The notes beneath the pieces are model-generated. The model saw only the letters and a list, made by a program, of their open reading frames with translations. It was not told the DNA's origin and did no database searches. A stretch of 64,000 nt of DNA from Ornithodoros turicata (lineage: Eukaryota > Arthropoda > Arachnida > Ixodida > Argasidae). Location of the stretch: contig NC_088206.1 of NCBI RefSeq assembly GCF_037126465.1, forward strand, positions 71,923,687-71,987,686, written 5' to 3'. Every line of letters begins with the position of its first letter. Position 1 is the first letter of the stretch. This document shows, piece after piece, positions 42,549-51,677 of this stretch. Position numbers and translations under genes: made by a program.

Positions 42549-43042
42549 GATAGCTGCCTCTGCTGCACGCGCACTGCTCCACGTGCCGCTGACGCGAGAA
42601 GGATGTTTTTTTATTAAATTACGTCTACACAACTTACATCTGCATGTACTCATTGATTTTTGCTCGAGCAAAAGTCTGGGTGAACCTTGAACGATCCTCG
42701 TACTTCTCCGAAACCGGCGATAAAATCAGTGGTTCAGCAGCCCGTATACGGAGTTTTCATCTACGTCACACTGTGACGTGGCAGTGACGTGGCATGCTCG
42801 TAAGCTCCTCCCACTGGTGGTCATTTTTCGTGCTAACGGTATTGAAAGATGACAAACTGCGACAACCATAGTTTTCATAAAAGAAAATGTGAGAACGACA
42901 ATGACGAAGTGTCTTCGGGATAAAACAAGGGTACGGACGCGACGGGATTTCAAAACACCATTCAAGGACATGAGAGAACTGATGTTCTGAGGCTGGAGCA
43001 ACATAGAGAGGACAAACACACACAAAGCCTCAAATTGCCTAA
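42549..43042. other. No gene recognised
   Basis: A 126-codon minus-strand frame (42726-43106) has no recognised domain and runs into the retroelement tail that follows. Confidence 0.4.
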
Positions 43043-43119
43043 GAGTAGCCAGTTCTGACTGGGTCGGGACTAACCTCTCCATATTTTTCTTTCTTTTCCA
43101 ATCCAATCCAATCCAATCC
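43043..43119 (+). mobile_element. Retroelement 3' end with (CCAAT)n tail, copy 1
   Basis: GAGTAGCCAGTTCTGACTGG through CTCTCCATATTTTTC to four CCAAT-type units is virtually identical to 58320-58391. Similarity stops abruptly upstream. A conserved 3' end with a pentanucleotide tail and 5' truncation indicates a non-LTR element or a SINE dependent on one. Confidence 0.6.
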
Positions 43120-43133
43120 TAAGAAATTAACGA

Positions 43134-43256
43134 TGAAAGATGGAAGTCACTGAAAAGGTTAGCCAGCTGTAGGACTCGAACCCAGAAGGTAATCCAGAAG
43201 ATGTGGGTTCGAGTCCTACAGCCTGGCTAACCTTGTCAGTGACTTCCATCTTTCAC
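43134..43256. repeat. Foldback with tRNA-like B box, ~50-bp arms
   Basis: The left arm (43134-43185) and right arm (43203-43256) are complements with few mismatches, separated by about 17 bp. Each arm contains GGTTCGAGTCCTACAGC or its complement, a pol III B-box consensus, followed by CTGGCTAACCTTGTCAGTGACTTCC-type sequence. Possibly two head-to-head copies of a short tRNA-derived unit. Confidence 0.82.
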
Positions 43257-43886
43257 CATTCAAGGCTTCGTTTTCGAGCAAATGCAAGATAATGTCGGCA
43301 GCTGATAGCAGCAAGATAATCTCGGCGCCGAAAAAGTGACCACCACCACCACGGCGGCCAAACGCGTTCGTTTGACGTCATGTGAAGACACCCTATCTGT
43401 TCCGCCGCCTTCGAATTCATCTGGAGATTTCAGACAGGATAGACCACGAGCTGTCGTGGGCAGTACCTACTCTGTTACCTCCTTTATGTATCTGCATGGA
43501 CACCGCGATCAATACTTTCATGCTTATCAATGCCATCTCTTCGACGATATGACGGTCTGGAGAGCGTCATTTACAACAACCAAGAGTACGCGTGTATCAT
43601 TAAAATAATTGATCGGACTCTACTCAGGGCGGACAGGGAAAAAACTTGGAACCCCTGCCTGGAAACATTGTCGTTGGATTATTCCACACAGCGTTCCGCC
43701 AATTACCTATCGATTGCCGCGATACATGCCGTACCATCGCTAATTGTCAGACTTTGTGACAGTGAAAAGGGGACAAAGCGTGAAGTGACAAATGGTTTTC
43801 CAAAAATCGAAGCCGAGCGACAAGCTCCTGAGAAGAGGGCTTCGCCACACTGCGCGAGTGCGCTGAGGGAGAAGCAGCTACCTGCG
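43257..43886. other. No gene recognised
   Basis: Overlapping frames at 43336-43608 (+), 43530-44060 (+) and 43703-44092 (-) are fairly long but lie on opposite strands over the same DNA. None shows a family motif. Confidence 0.35.
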
Positions 43887-44450
43887 TTAAGCCCGAATCC
43901 CATAACAAGCGACACGCAGCAGATACACGCGAGAAGCGACAAAATCGACGTCACTGCCGCCACACGAGCGTCAAAAAAGCTTTGTCGCGGCTCAATATTT
44001 CTGCATCTACTCCCAGTAGATATTTGTAGCATGTCGCTGAGTTCGTTGCCTGTTGTTTGACAAAACCAGCTAGATTTGGCGGCGTGAAACAAGAACTGAA
44101 CGCGTGGGCAAGGGAGAGGGTGGAGAGGGCAACCGACAAAACTAGCAGACGAAGAAGTAGGCGGGGCGTTGGGTACTTCAACCGCAGCGCCACTGCGTAA
44201 CGGCGAATATTACATAGCAACTTCATTACAATTTCTCCTCGTTTTGACGAATGAAATACTATTTTTGGTATATTTATGGCAATTTACAACTTAGCTCGAA
44301 TAAAATAAGCATTGCTTCTCCAAAAACATCATTTCTGGGTGACGAAATGTCGCTGCTCAAATGGACCAGGAAGTCACGCCATGACCAGACGCGACAGCGA
44401 CAAATACTGCAGCGCGTCGCGTGTCGCTTGTTATGGGGTCCGCGCTTTAC
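43887..44450. mobile_element. MITE-I candidate, ~564 bp
   Basis: CCCATAACAAGCGACACGC at 43899 is repeated in complement at 44419-44437, and the outer TAAGCCCG / TAAAGCGCG extend it to a ~30-bp inverted repeat. TTTGTCGC and TGTCGC motifs recur in both orientations inside. No target duplication identified. Confidence 0.55.
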
Positions 44451-44510
44451 AGAGGCCCGGCCGGTCTACGAACAGCGAAGTAAAATCTCGAGAATTTGCA
44501 TAGAGGAAAC

Positions 44511-44670
44511 TTTTATTTATTTATTTATTTATTTATTTTACCCCAGGGGCCCTTACGGGCATTACTCGTCCACCAGCCCTGTGCCATGTCAAGCTTGCAT
44601 ATGCAGCTTTTTGCACAGAGCCGGCCTACATTGTATTATACTCAATGTGAATAAATACAAAAAAAATGTT
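44511..44670 (-). mobile_element. Non-LTR 3' UTR with (AAAT)n tail
   Basis: On the minus strand GCCCGTAAGGGCCCCTGGGG leads directly into (TAAA)n (plus-strand TTTATTTATTT at 44511-44541). This organisation is common at CR1/L2-like 3' ends. No coding sequence is attached. Confidence 0.5.
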
Positions 44671-44699
44671 GCAAAGATAAAGTTATCTCCTGTGTCAGG

Positions 44700-44895
44700 A
44701 AGAGGACTCATTTCAGGATGTGTGTGCATCACGGGCAGACTTCAATGGGATCTGCTCCGACATCCGTCTATAGGAAGTCTGCCGGGAACCAACTCAGGAA
44801 AAAAAAAAAATACTTTTGTACCACATCCGGAGATGTGATTCGAGCCCAACACATCCCAGTCTCTAGCAGGGCCTTGCAGGGACCACTAGTGATGT
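44700..44895 (-). mobile_element. SINE, head and body, diverged
   Basis: In complement: CGGGCAGACTTCAATGGGA, CTCCGACATCCGTCT, AGTCTGCCGGGAA, the GGAAAA/A-run body, B box GATTCGAGCCC at about 44840 and CATCCCAGTCTCTAGCAGGG. The tail is missing. It lies immediately before another minus-strand SINE. Confidence 0.7.
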
Positions 44896-44947
44896 GTCCG
44901 ATCGTCCACGACTCTAGTATACGATACATACATAAAAATCTAGTTGT

Positions 44948-45238
44948 TGTTTTTTAAATTCCACGTTGGCGCCGCGAAGCAACCGTGGCTATGGCTGCGC
45001 ACAGATGTGGATAGATGGAGAGAGGACAGCAGGTAGAAGTGGGGGACAGGGAGGGGGTGAGTTAGTATGCGTCCTGGGCAGACTTCGGGGGGAACTGTGC
45101 CGACGTTCGTCCGGAAAGTCTTGGGGAAAACCCAGGGAAAACCTCAGACAGCACAGCCTGTGGTATCCGCACAGGACTCGAACCCACCATCTCCCAGTCT
45201 TCAGCGCGACCTCGGCCATGTCGCGGGTAATCCAGTTC
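44948..45238 (-). mobile_element. SINE, near full length
   Basis: In complement: T run, ACGTTGGCGCCGCGAAGCAACC, GCTATGGCTGCGCACAGATGTGG, GCGTCCTGGGCAGACTTC, GTGCCGACGTTCGTCCGG, GGGAAAACCCAGGGAAAACC, B box GGACTCGAACCC at about 45173 and an A-box region near 45220. Well preserved. Confidence 0.88.
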
Positions 45239-45281
45239 ACGTGTATCAAGTTTTTCCTAGTACACCCTACAGCTATATTAA

Positions 45282-45499
45282 TACCCCTGTCACACGGGCA
45301 GTCTTCAATGACCATTGAAACCAATCGTCATTGAAAATGCGTGTAGCGCCACCTTGCGTGTAACGTGTCTACCTGTCGGGGAACATTGAATCCAATACTC
45401 TTTGGGAAGTTGACACATCACACGCTTGGTGTCACTACACACATTTTCAATGGTCATTAGTTTCAATGATCATTGAAGACTGCGCGTGTGGCAGGGGTA
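45282..45499. mobile_element. PIF/Harbinger-type MITE copy 2, 218 bp
   Basis: The ends TACCCCTG(T/C)CACACG(G/C)GC are inverted. TAA flanks both sides exactly (45279-45281, 45500-45502). The next CAGTCTTCAATG blocks extend the TIR, and CATTGAAA/TTTCAATG repeats fill the interior. It shares the first ~18 bp with 11140-11587 but has a different, shorter interior. A SINE head starts about 6 bp after its right end. Confidence 0.93.
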
Positions 45500-45505
45500 T
45501 AATAC

Positions 45506-45770
45506 AGCTCGCGTGGCGTAGTGGATAGCATGATCGACGTCCACTCCACCCAGGAGGCTGGGAGGTGACACGGGTTCAATTACCGGCATCGGCTCTTCTG
45601 CCGGAGGTTTTTCCTGGGTTTTCCGGCAGGCTTTCCAAACGAATGTCGGCCCTGCCATCTGTCGCCTTCCTGCTGTCCTTTCTCCATGTGTCCACGTCTG
45701 TACGTCGCTCATAGACACAGTTGCTTCGCGGCGCCAACACGATAAAGAAAGAAAACACACACACACACAC
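45506..45770 (+). mobile_element. SINE, TGGCGTAGTGG head
   Basis: A box TGGCGTAGTGG at about 45513, a slightly damaged B box GGTTCAATTACC at about 45573, body GGTTTTTCCTGGGTTTTCC, AACGAATGTCGGCCC, CCACGTCTGTACGTCGCTCATAG, and tail GCGGCGCCAACACGATAAAG followed by a (CA)n tract. The GAAGTCGGCC block is deleted. The head is of the same type as 11594-11737. Confidence 0.87.
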
Positions 45771-46676
45771 ACATCGCTAAAGTAATCGCGGAATTGGAAG
45801 TATAAAACTTACTAATACTGCAATTCACATAATGACTGCTTTTAGTGGAAAAAACAAAAAAAAACAACCTTGGTAAGAATTAAACATCCACGCTACTTGG
45901 TTATTTTAGCATTTTGCAAAGCCCTTATCTGCCGGGCAGTGTATTGACCGTACGTACCAGCCACAACGAAGCAAGCTCCGAAGCCATATCTCCCTTAACC
46001 ATCTATAGCACTAATCATATTCTCTAACTACAATTGTCGATCCGACTTGCCGTGCGACAACCCCTGGATTATCATACCTGAGAAACAATGTAATTTGGGG
46101 ACCCTCGCGTGAGGAATGAACCCCTCCTGTCCCGGTGCATAATTCCGCACATCGACCGCTAAAATCGAGCCGGTTAATATCGACCGAGTTAGGCCTAACT
46201 AGTTGGAGGGGGAACATCTACAGTCTCTGGTACGAGGGGCTCCGTGCCGCGTGCCTCGCTTTTTAGGGGTAAAAAAATAGGAAAAGTTTTCGAAAGTTTC
46301 GAATGGAGCAGGCGAGGGAAATTAATTTTTTTTTTCCGTAATTTGCATTTCATCTTTGTTTCTTTCTTTTTTCTTTTTCTTTTTTAGAGTACGGAAGCGT
46401 GCTGCTGTACTACCGGTAGTGCTTTTGCCGGTCTGAACGATGTCATTGATTGAATTTGTATTTTTTTTTTTCGAGCGTAAGAGGGCGACAATGTTCCTAT
46501 TTTGCTTTTGCGCTAGTGCTGCAGCGGCACGGATGCATATCTCAGCAGGCGGAACGTGCGTATCAGTACTCCGATATGCATATAGATATTGTGAGGCAGT
46601 GGACTACAGGAACAAGAGACTGCGTTTGTTTGCCGCTGCCCGAAATGGAATGTTCAGGCCCGGTACAAGAACATGA
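45771..46676. other. No gene recognised
   Basis: T-rich low complexity at 46320-46390 and short ORFs. Nothing recognisable. Confidence 0.45.
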
Positions 46677-46824
46677 TGAAGATTATTGTTATGATGATTA
46701 TGATGATGATTATGATGATGATGATGATGATCCCATCTCGCGTTCTGTAGTAAACACACAGATAATCCCACATTTGAGCTGATATATAGTTACGCAACAC
46801 AGGCTACGGTGGCGGTGGTGCTGG

Positions 46825-46861
<37 letters not shown>
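46677..46861 (+). repeat. (GAT)n simple repeats
   Basis: Two arrays, an interrupted one at about 46690-46731 and a longer pure one at 46824-46861. Confidence 0.93.
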
Positions 46862-46864
<3 letters not shown>

Positions 46865-46914
46865 ACTGCTTGCCGTTGTCGGCCACGTTTAGGCGGGCAA
46901 CGTCACGACTGCCG

Positions 46915-47421
46915 TAGGGTTCCGCGTTTTCGGTTTTTATTTTTGGTCGGATTCGGCGTATGTTTTTCGGTGTTTATTGATTTGCACGAAATCGGCGTTT
47001 TACGACGTTTTTTTCTGGCGTGTACATGGTTTACCCGACATTTAACGGCGAATAGAAATCACTATATAAATTTCAGTGCTGTTCGTCTAACGCAGCCTTA
47101 CCAACAACATAAACCAATACGAATTACCAGCTGTGTGACATCAAGTATAAAGTAATAGAAAAAGTAGAAAAGGAAGAGTAAGTAGAGAAGGGAGAGTAAG
47201 TAGAAAAAGTAAACGGACATTTTTAGCAAGCATCGTATTTCTGTATGGTTTTCTGTTCTGCATCAACAACTTGCTGGGCATGCGCAGCAGTTTATTCCTG
47301 TCATAGTTCCTGGAATGTCCCTCTGTATTCGGCGTTTTTCGATTAAAACCGAATGAGGGAAAATTTACCTGGCGTATGTTTTTCGGTGTTTTTCGGTTAA
47401 AACCGAAAACGCGGAACCTTA
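46915..47421. mobile_element. hAT-like element, 507 bp, no confirmed duplication
   Basis: TA(G/A)GGTTCCGCGTTTTCGG is inverted at both ends. CGGTTTT, TTCGGTGTTT and GGTTAAAACC motifs cluster inside the ends. The immediate flanks do not form a convincing 8-bp duplication, so the superfamily is only suggested by the architecture. Confidence 0.6.
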
Positions 47422-47452
47422 CGTATGGGCAATGCCGTGTATGCCGAAGGAA

Positions 47453-48787
47453 GTCTGGCCATTATTAGTCTGGCCGGAGCCTAACAAAGAGGCTCGATCT
47501 GTCAGTCAAATTGAGCGCTTTTCATTGGCTTGGGTATGCCGGCCGCCATGACACTAAATTGTCCCGAAAATGGCGGCGTATAGCTTGGAACGGCGAAGCG
47601 AGGATTTCATAACTTTTTTTTTTCAAAAATTACTTCAATTTTATTCCGCAAGATGTTATCTTGCAAATCACCTTTAAATTACCGTAATTCCACGTGTATA
47701 AGCCGCACCGCAGATAAGCCGCAGGACGCGTTTTTAGGAACGTTTTGAAAATTTTCTGGCAGATAAGCCGCATTCGCAGATAAGCCGCGGGCAATACGAG
47801 ACGACTGATTTGTGAGACAAAGAAGACCATAGAGAAGGCCATAAACCTTGTGGTCCATACTACAGGGTCGGCATAGTGTACAGCAAAGGAGGTCAGCTCT
47901 AGAGTTCTACCAAGATCGGATTGTGCCCTTGTTGGGAGTTTTTCGTGGATTGATGGGTCAGTGGTCTTCCAGAAGACGTGAATCACTGTCACCACTTTCG
48001 TTAAAGCTGCTTGGGGGAATGCACCAGGAAGACCAGTCTACTCTAATGTGGACCCGTCCCTGTTACGCACTGTTCGTGCATCGGCAGGACAGTGCTGTTC
48101 CAGAGACACTGTCGGTCCTTTCGTTAAAACCGGCATATGGGAAAAATACCAGGAAAAATAGTCATCAGATAAGCCGCACCGGTGGATAAGCCGCAGAGCG
48201 CCCGTGAGAAAAAAAAATCACGCATAAGCCGCGGCTAATACACGTGAAATTACGGTACGCTCCAGTGAAAAAAATCACGCTCCGCTTACGTGAAAAGAAT
48301 ATGTTTCATCGTCCTCGTTAGGCCTACTATAAAGTCACCGATCGCAAGCAAATAGCAAGAAAACCGCTACGGATGGCCAATTTTTTTATTTTATTTTATG
48401 ACAGACATTCATTATTCATACACACACCTTTGCACGTCTTGGTATGTTTCATAGTTAAAATACGTATAGTACCCGCAGTCCGTTCCAACAAGCGATTCTG
48501 CTAGCAAGCAGTTCTGCGTCTTCCCGACATGCCCCTCTCCATCCAGATGGCGTCGGTAGAAGTGGCCGCAAAACCCATTATGTCGGTAGGTTGTCAGGGA
48601 ATATCCTATTCAATCCAATCCAATCCAATCCGTTTTCCCGAAAATGTCGGCACCCAGTGAATATAGGTGATGCATAGCTTGGATAACCTGGGATTAATAT
48701 CGAACTGTATTTTGGCTCGTGATTGGCCAGAGAGCTCAAAAAGTGGGTGGAGCTCCACGTATAGGCAGGTCCCATTAATGGCCAGAC
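47453..48787. mobile_element. Possible larger element enclosing MITE-E
   Basis: GTCTGGCCATTA at the left is matched by its complement at the right end (TAATGGCCAGAC). CATTGGCT / GATTGGCC and CCCGAAAATG / CATTTTCGGG partners lie further in. The symmetry is short and patchy. A (CAATC)n tract lies at 48606-48630. Confidence 0.3.
47681..48257. mobile_element. MITE-E with seven ATAAGCCGC repeats, ~577 bp
   Basis: ACCGTAATT(C/T)CACGTGTAT(A/T)AGCCGC is inverted at both ends. ATAAGCCGC occurs four times in the first 110 bp and three times, in the same strand sense, near the right end, which means the terminal arms contain both orientations of the repeat environment. The middle has no recognisable transposase. 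Superfamily not assigned. Confidence 0.82.
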
Positions 48788-48822
48788 CCCCCTTTGGCGT
48801 ACACGCACTGCGTATGGGGTTC

Positions 48823-48935
48823 CTTGCGTCCTAGGCAGACTTCACAGGGAACTGTGCCAACATTTGTCTTAAAGCGTCTGACGATAAACCCAGGGAAAAC
48901 ACACAGACAGCGGCTGAAATATCATCTCGGCGTGA
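48823..48935 (-). mobile_element. SINE body fragment
   Basis: In complement: TGCGTCCTAGGCAGACTTCAC, AACTGTGCCAACATTTGTCTT, AAACCCAGGGAAAAC and the ACAGACAGC block. Head and tail missing. Confidence 0.68.
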
Positions 48936-49510
48936 AATATAATCACCATAACCACTGCGGGCCAAGGGAGCTGTTTTTCTTTTCTTTCTTTTTTTTTTTC
49001 AATAACGTTTTATTTCGCACAGTTCCAGTTACAGGAGCTGGTCTCGCGGTATCCATATGTACACATATGGTGAAATAGTTACACATCCACCACCGAATAT
49101 CTAATCAGTTCTCATTTCCGTTCACTTACACTATGCCCACCATATACCTACATGAAAGATGCTACTTGAAACCCTTAATGATAACCAGGCCGACCAAATT
49201 GGAGTTGATTCCCGCATCCTCCATCGGTGAACGTTACACTAATGGTACCGCTGCATAGGCGCAACAGGGGCGTGTTTGCGAGCGAGATTTTAACGATGCA
49301 CATTGGAGGGCGCTTTGAGCCGCCGCCATTTTGGTGCCATTGGCGTGTCGTTTTCGCGACAGCGATGGTCGTGGATTGTAAATGACGTTCGCGCTCGATT
49401 GGGTATCGGTAGATTAGATCGTTACGGAACACATTACGAAAGACCGCTCGACGTCATTGATTTCGTTGAAGTTTTAAGATGATTACGAAGTCCTGATGAC
49501 AGAGCTGTGC
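48936..49510. other. No gene recognised
   Basis: Contains a T run at 48988-49000 and a GC-rich patch with CCGCCATTTTGG (YY1-like, complement) at about 49322. No coding evidence. Confidence 0.4.
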
Positions 49511-49518
49511 ATCTTAGG

Positions 49519-50534
49519 CAGGGTGTCGGAGCGAACCGAAAACCGGAACCGAAAAAAAAAAAAAACGCTATTTTGGTGCGAACCGGAACGGAATCGAAAC
49601 CGTATACGTTTTTTTCGCTCAGGAGGGAAACCGAAAAATATATTTAACGGTTTTTGGTCCAAGAAAAAACTTCGCCGGTTTGGAGTACGGATAGGCGAAT
49701 GAAACAGACGTCGTATGCTCTGAAGTCATGTCATGGATACTATACGAGGGTTGCGGTTACGGTGGAATGTATGTCGGTATACTATGACCCTTAGGCTCCC
49801 TTTGTAATGGTTTATCGTTCGCGCACGAACACAGACTTAGAGGTACATGTGACTCTCTAGCAATGTGCCGTAGTGTTCGTTTTAATTTGATCCCCGCAAA
49901 CTCTCCTCAACTAAACAGCGACCCAAGGGAGCTGCATAACGGCTCTTTACCGGTAATGTCGCGCAACGCGTCCCTTGTTTGAGAACAGCTAAGTTGAATA
50001 CATTTACGTATACGCGATGGCAAGCCCGTGCGAAGTGGCAACTCTTTTGTGGACAGGACACGAAGAAAATAAAACGGAACCGTCGAGCGCGTTTGTGAGT
50101 GAAGGTGTTCCTCGATTTGCGTCGTACTCGTGCGATTGTGCTTGCTGGCTAGACAGTAGGAACAGACATTCGGATGGGACGCGATCGCTCCAACCCAGCA
50201 AGAAAGTACTTTACTTACGAGATCACGCCAAACAAGTCAATTTGTAGCATGTGCTTCAAGAGGGAGAAAGCCCATTTGAACAGACAGTAACCTACAGGAA
50301 CCAGGAGCTACCAAGTTCACAGCTGTCTATTAATATTAAATACCATGTATGCGAGTTTACATTTTGTAACATCGATTTTTTTTTGTGGGGATGAATATTC
50401 CCAGCAGAAGCGGAACCGGTTCAAAACCGGTATGAACCGTTATTTTTTTGCTCCGGAGCAGAACCGGTACCAGATCGTTTATGATGTAACCGGAACGAGA
50501 ACCGGAACGAAAAACGTTTCGGTTCGACACCCTG
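49519..50534. mobile_element. hAT-type element, 1016 bp, exact 8-bp duplication
   Basis: The ends start CAGGGTGTCG(G)A in inverted orientation. ATCTTAGG flanks both sides exactly (49511-49518 and 50535-50542). GAACCGG / CCGGTTC motifs, including GGAACCGGTTC, cluster inside both ends. Interior frames do not resemble a transposase, so it appears non-autonomous. Confidence 0.94.
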
Positions 50535-50542
50535 ATCTTAGG

Positions 50543-51459
50543 GGCGTGTGAAACACAAACACCTATGGCTGCTGTCGTGAATATTCATTCATTCATAGCA
50601 TTCATTGATAACACATTGATAAAACAAATTGATTGATCTGTGTCTTGGTAGGGGTGCTGAGAGGGTCCTTAATGATGGAGTTGAGTTCAGTTTTCGGTGC
50701 AATCGATCTCGTGGTTGTTGTCGTGCGTGCATTTCGCATCCATTTGCATGTTTTATGATGTAAGAACTGTTCAGACAGCAAAACAGTTCGCGGAGCGGCA
50801 GCGATATCGATCACCTCCCTATATCGACCAACATCACCCGGGAAAACCTTTGTTGTTCAAAATGTCTTCTGCGAAGTCGGTAAACAGCAACACTGCATGT
50901 TCCACGATTAAAAACTGAAGCAACAGAAGCTGATGACAGTTTTGCGTTATGAAGCCCGCCACTGCACTCTCCCTACACGGGGGAGAGAAAGCTTGAAAGA
51001 GGAAGGACTAAAACTGACCAATCAGGAGTATGCTCTGTTCGACTGCTCTGTACTACTTCGAGTATGCTCCGTTCGACTTTTCAAAACAGAGGGGCTTCCC
51101 ACGGCTTGACACGGCCCAGAATTGATGTGTTCAAGAACTTTCCTTAAAAAACACAAACAAAATTCATTTTGCAATTTTTAAATACATCGTGGCGTTACGT
51201 CACAAGCACATGATATCAGAGATATCGAGCGGTGAAAGGAAGTGAGTATACATACAATATATCCGTATCACAAAATTCGGGGGAGAAGGTGCTGTAAAAT
51301 CATTGGGGGATGATAACGAAGGGTGTGGGAGGTACTTAATTGACACTGACCGTCTCAATACGAACCGCTGCGGGACAACAAATTCACGGGTGTACCTCGA
51401 AATAAAGTGATCGAAATACCCTTTGCAAAATAAACTAATGTAAATAAACGTTATCTGAC
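50543..51459. other. No gene recognised
   Basis: GAGTATGCTC(T/C)GTTCGACT is duplicated at about 51027 and 51060. Otherwise short ORFs without motifs. Confidence 0.4.
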
Positions 51460-51461
51460 TA

Positions 51462-51675
51462 CAGGGTGTTTGCTCTAACGTGTCCAGAAATTATATTTAA
51501 AGCGAGGGATAAAAGAAAAGCAAGTGGTACTTTCCTGCTACTTGAGTAAGAAACAGGTACTGCTTCACTAGTAGCACCTGTTTCTTAGTCAAGTATAGTT
51601 GAAAAGTAGCGCTCGTTTCTCTGTTATCGCTCGCTTTAAGCAAAAATTTCTGGATACGTTAGAGCAAACACCCCG
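51462..51675. mobile_element. TA-flanked foldback MITE, 214 bp
   Basis: C(A/G)GGGTGTTTGCTCTAACG is inverted at the two ends, TA on each side. The arms continue imperfectly for about 100 bp (CCAGAAATT, AAAGCGAG, GTACTT..CTACTTGA), so nearly the entire element folds back. Non-coding. Tc1/mariner-type mobilisation is inferred from TA. Confidence 0.88.
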
Positions 51676-51677
51676 TA

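Noticed and set aside
43530..44060. 176-codon plus-strand ORF, and an opposing 129-codon ORF
   Set aside because: The two overlap on opposite strands and extend into the MITE-I left end. Neither has a family motif.
44251..44838. 195-codon plus-strand ORF
   Set aside because: It is stitched from the end of MITE-I, a TTTA microsatellite, a retroelement 3' UTR and a SINE.
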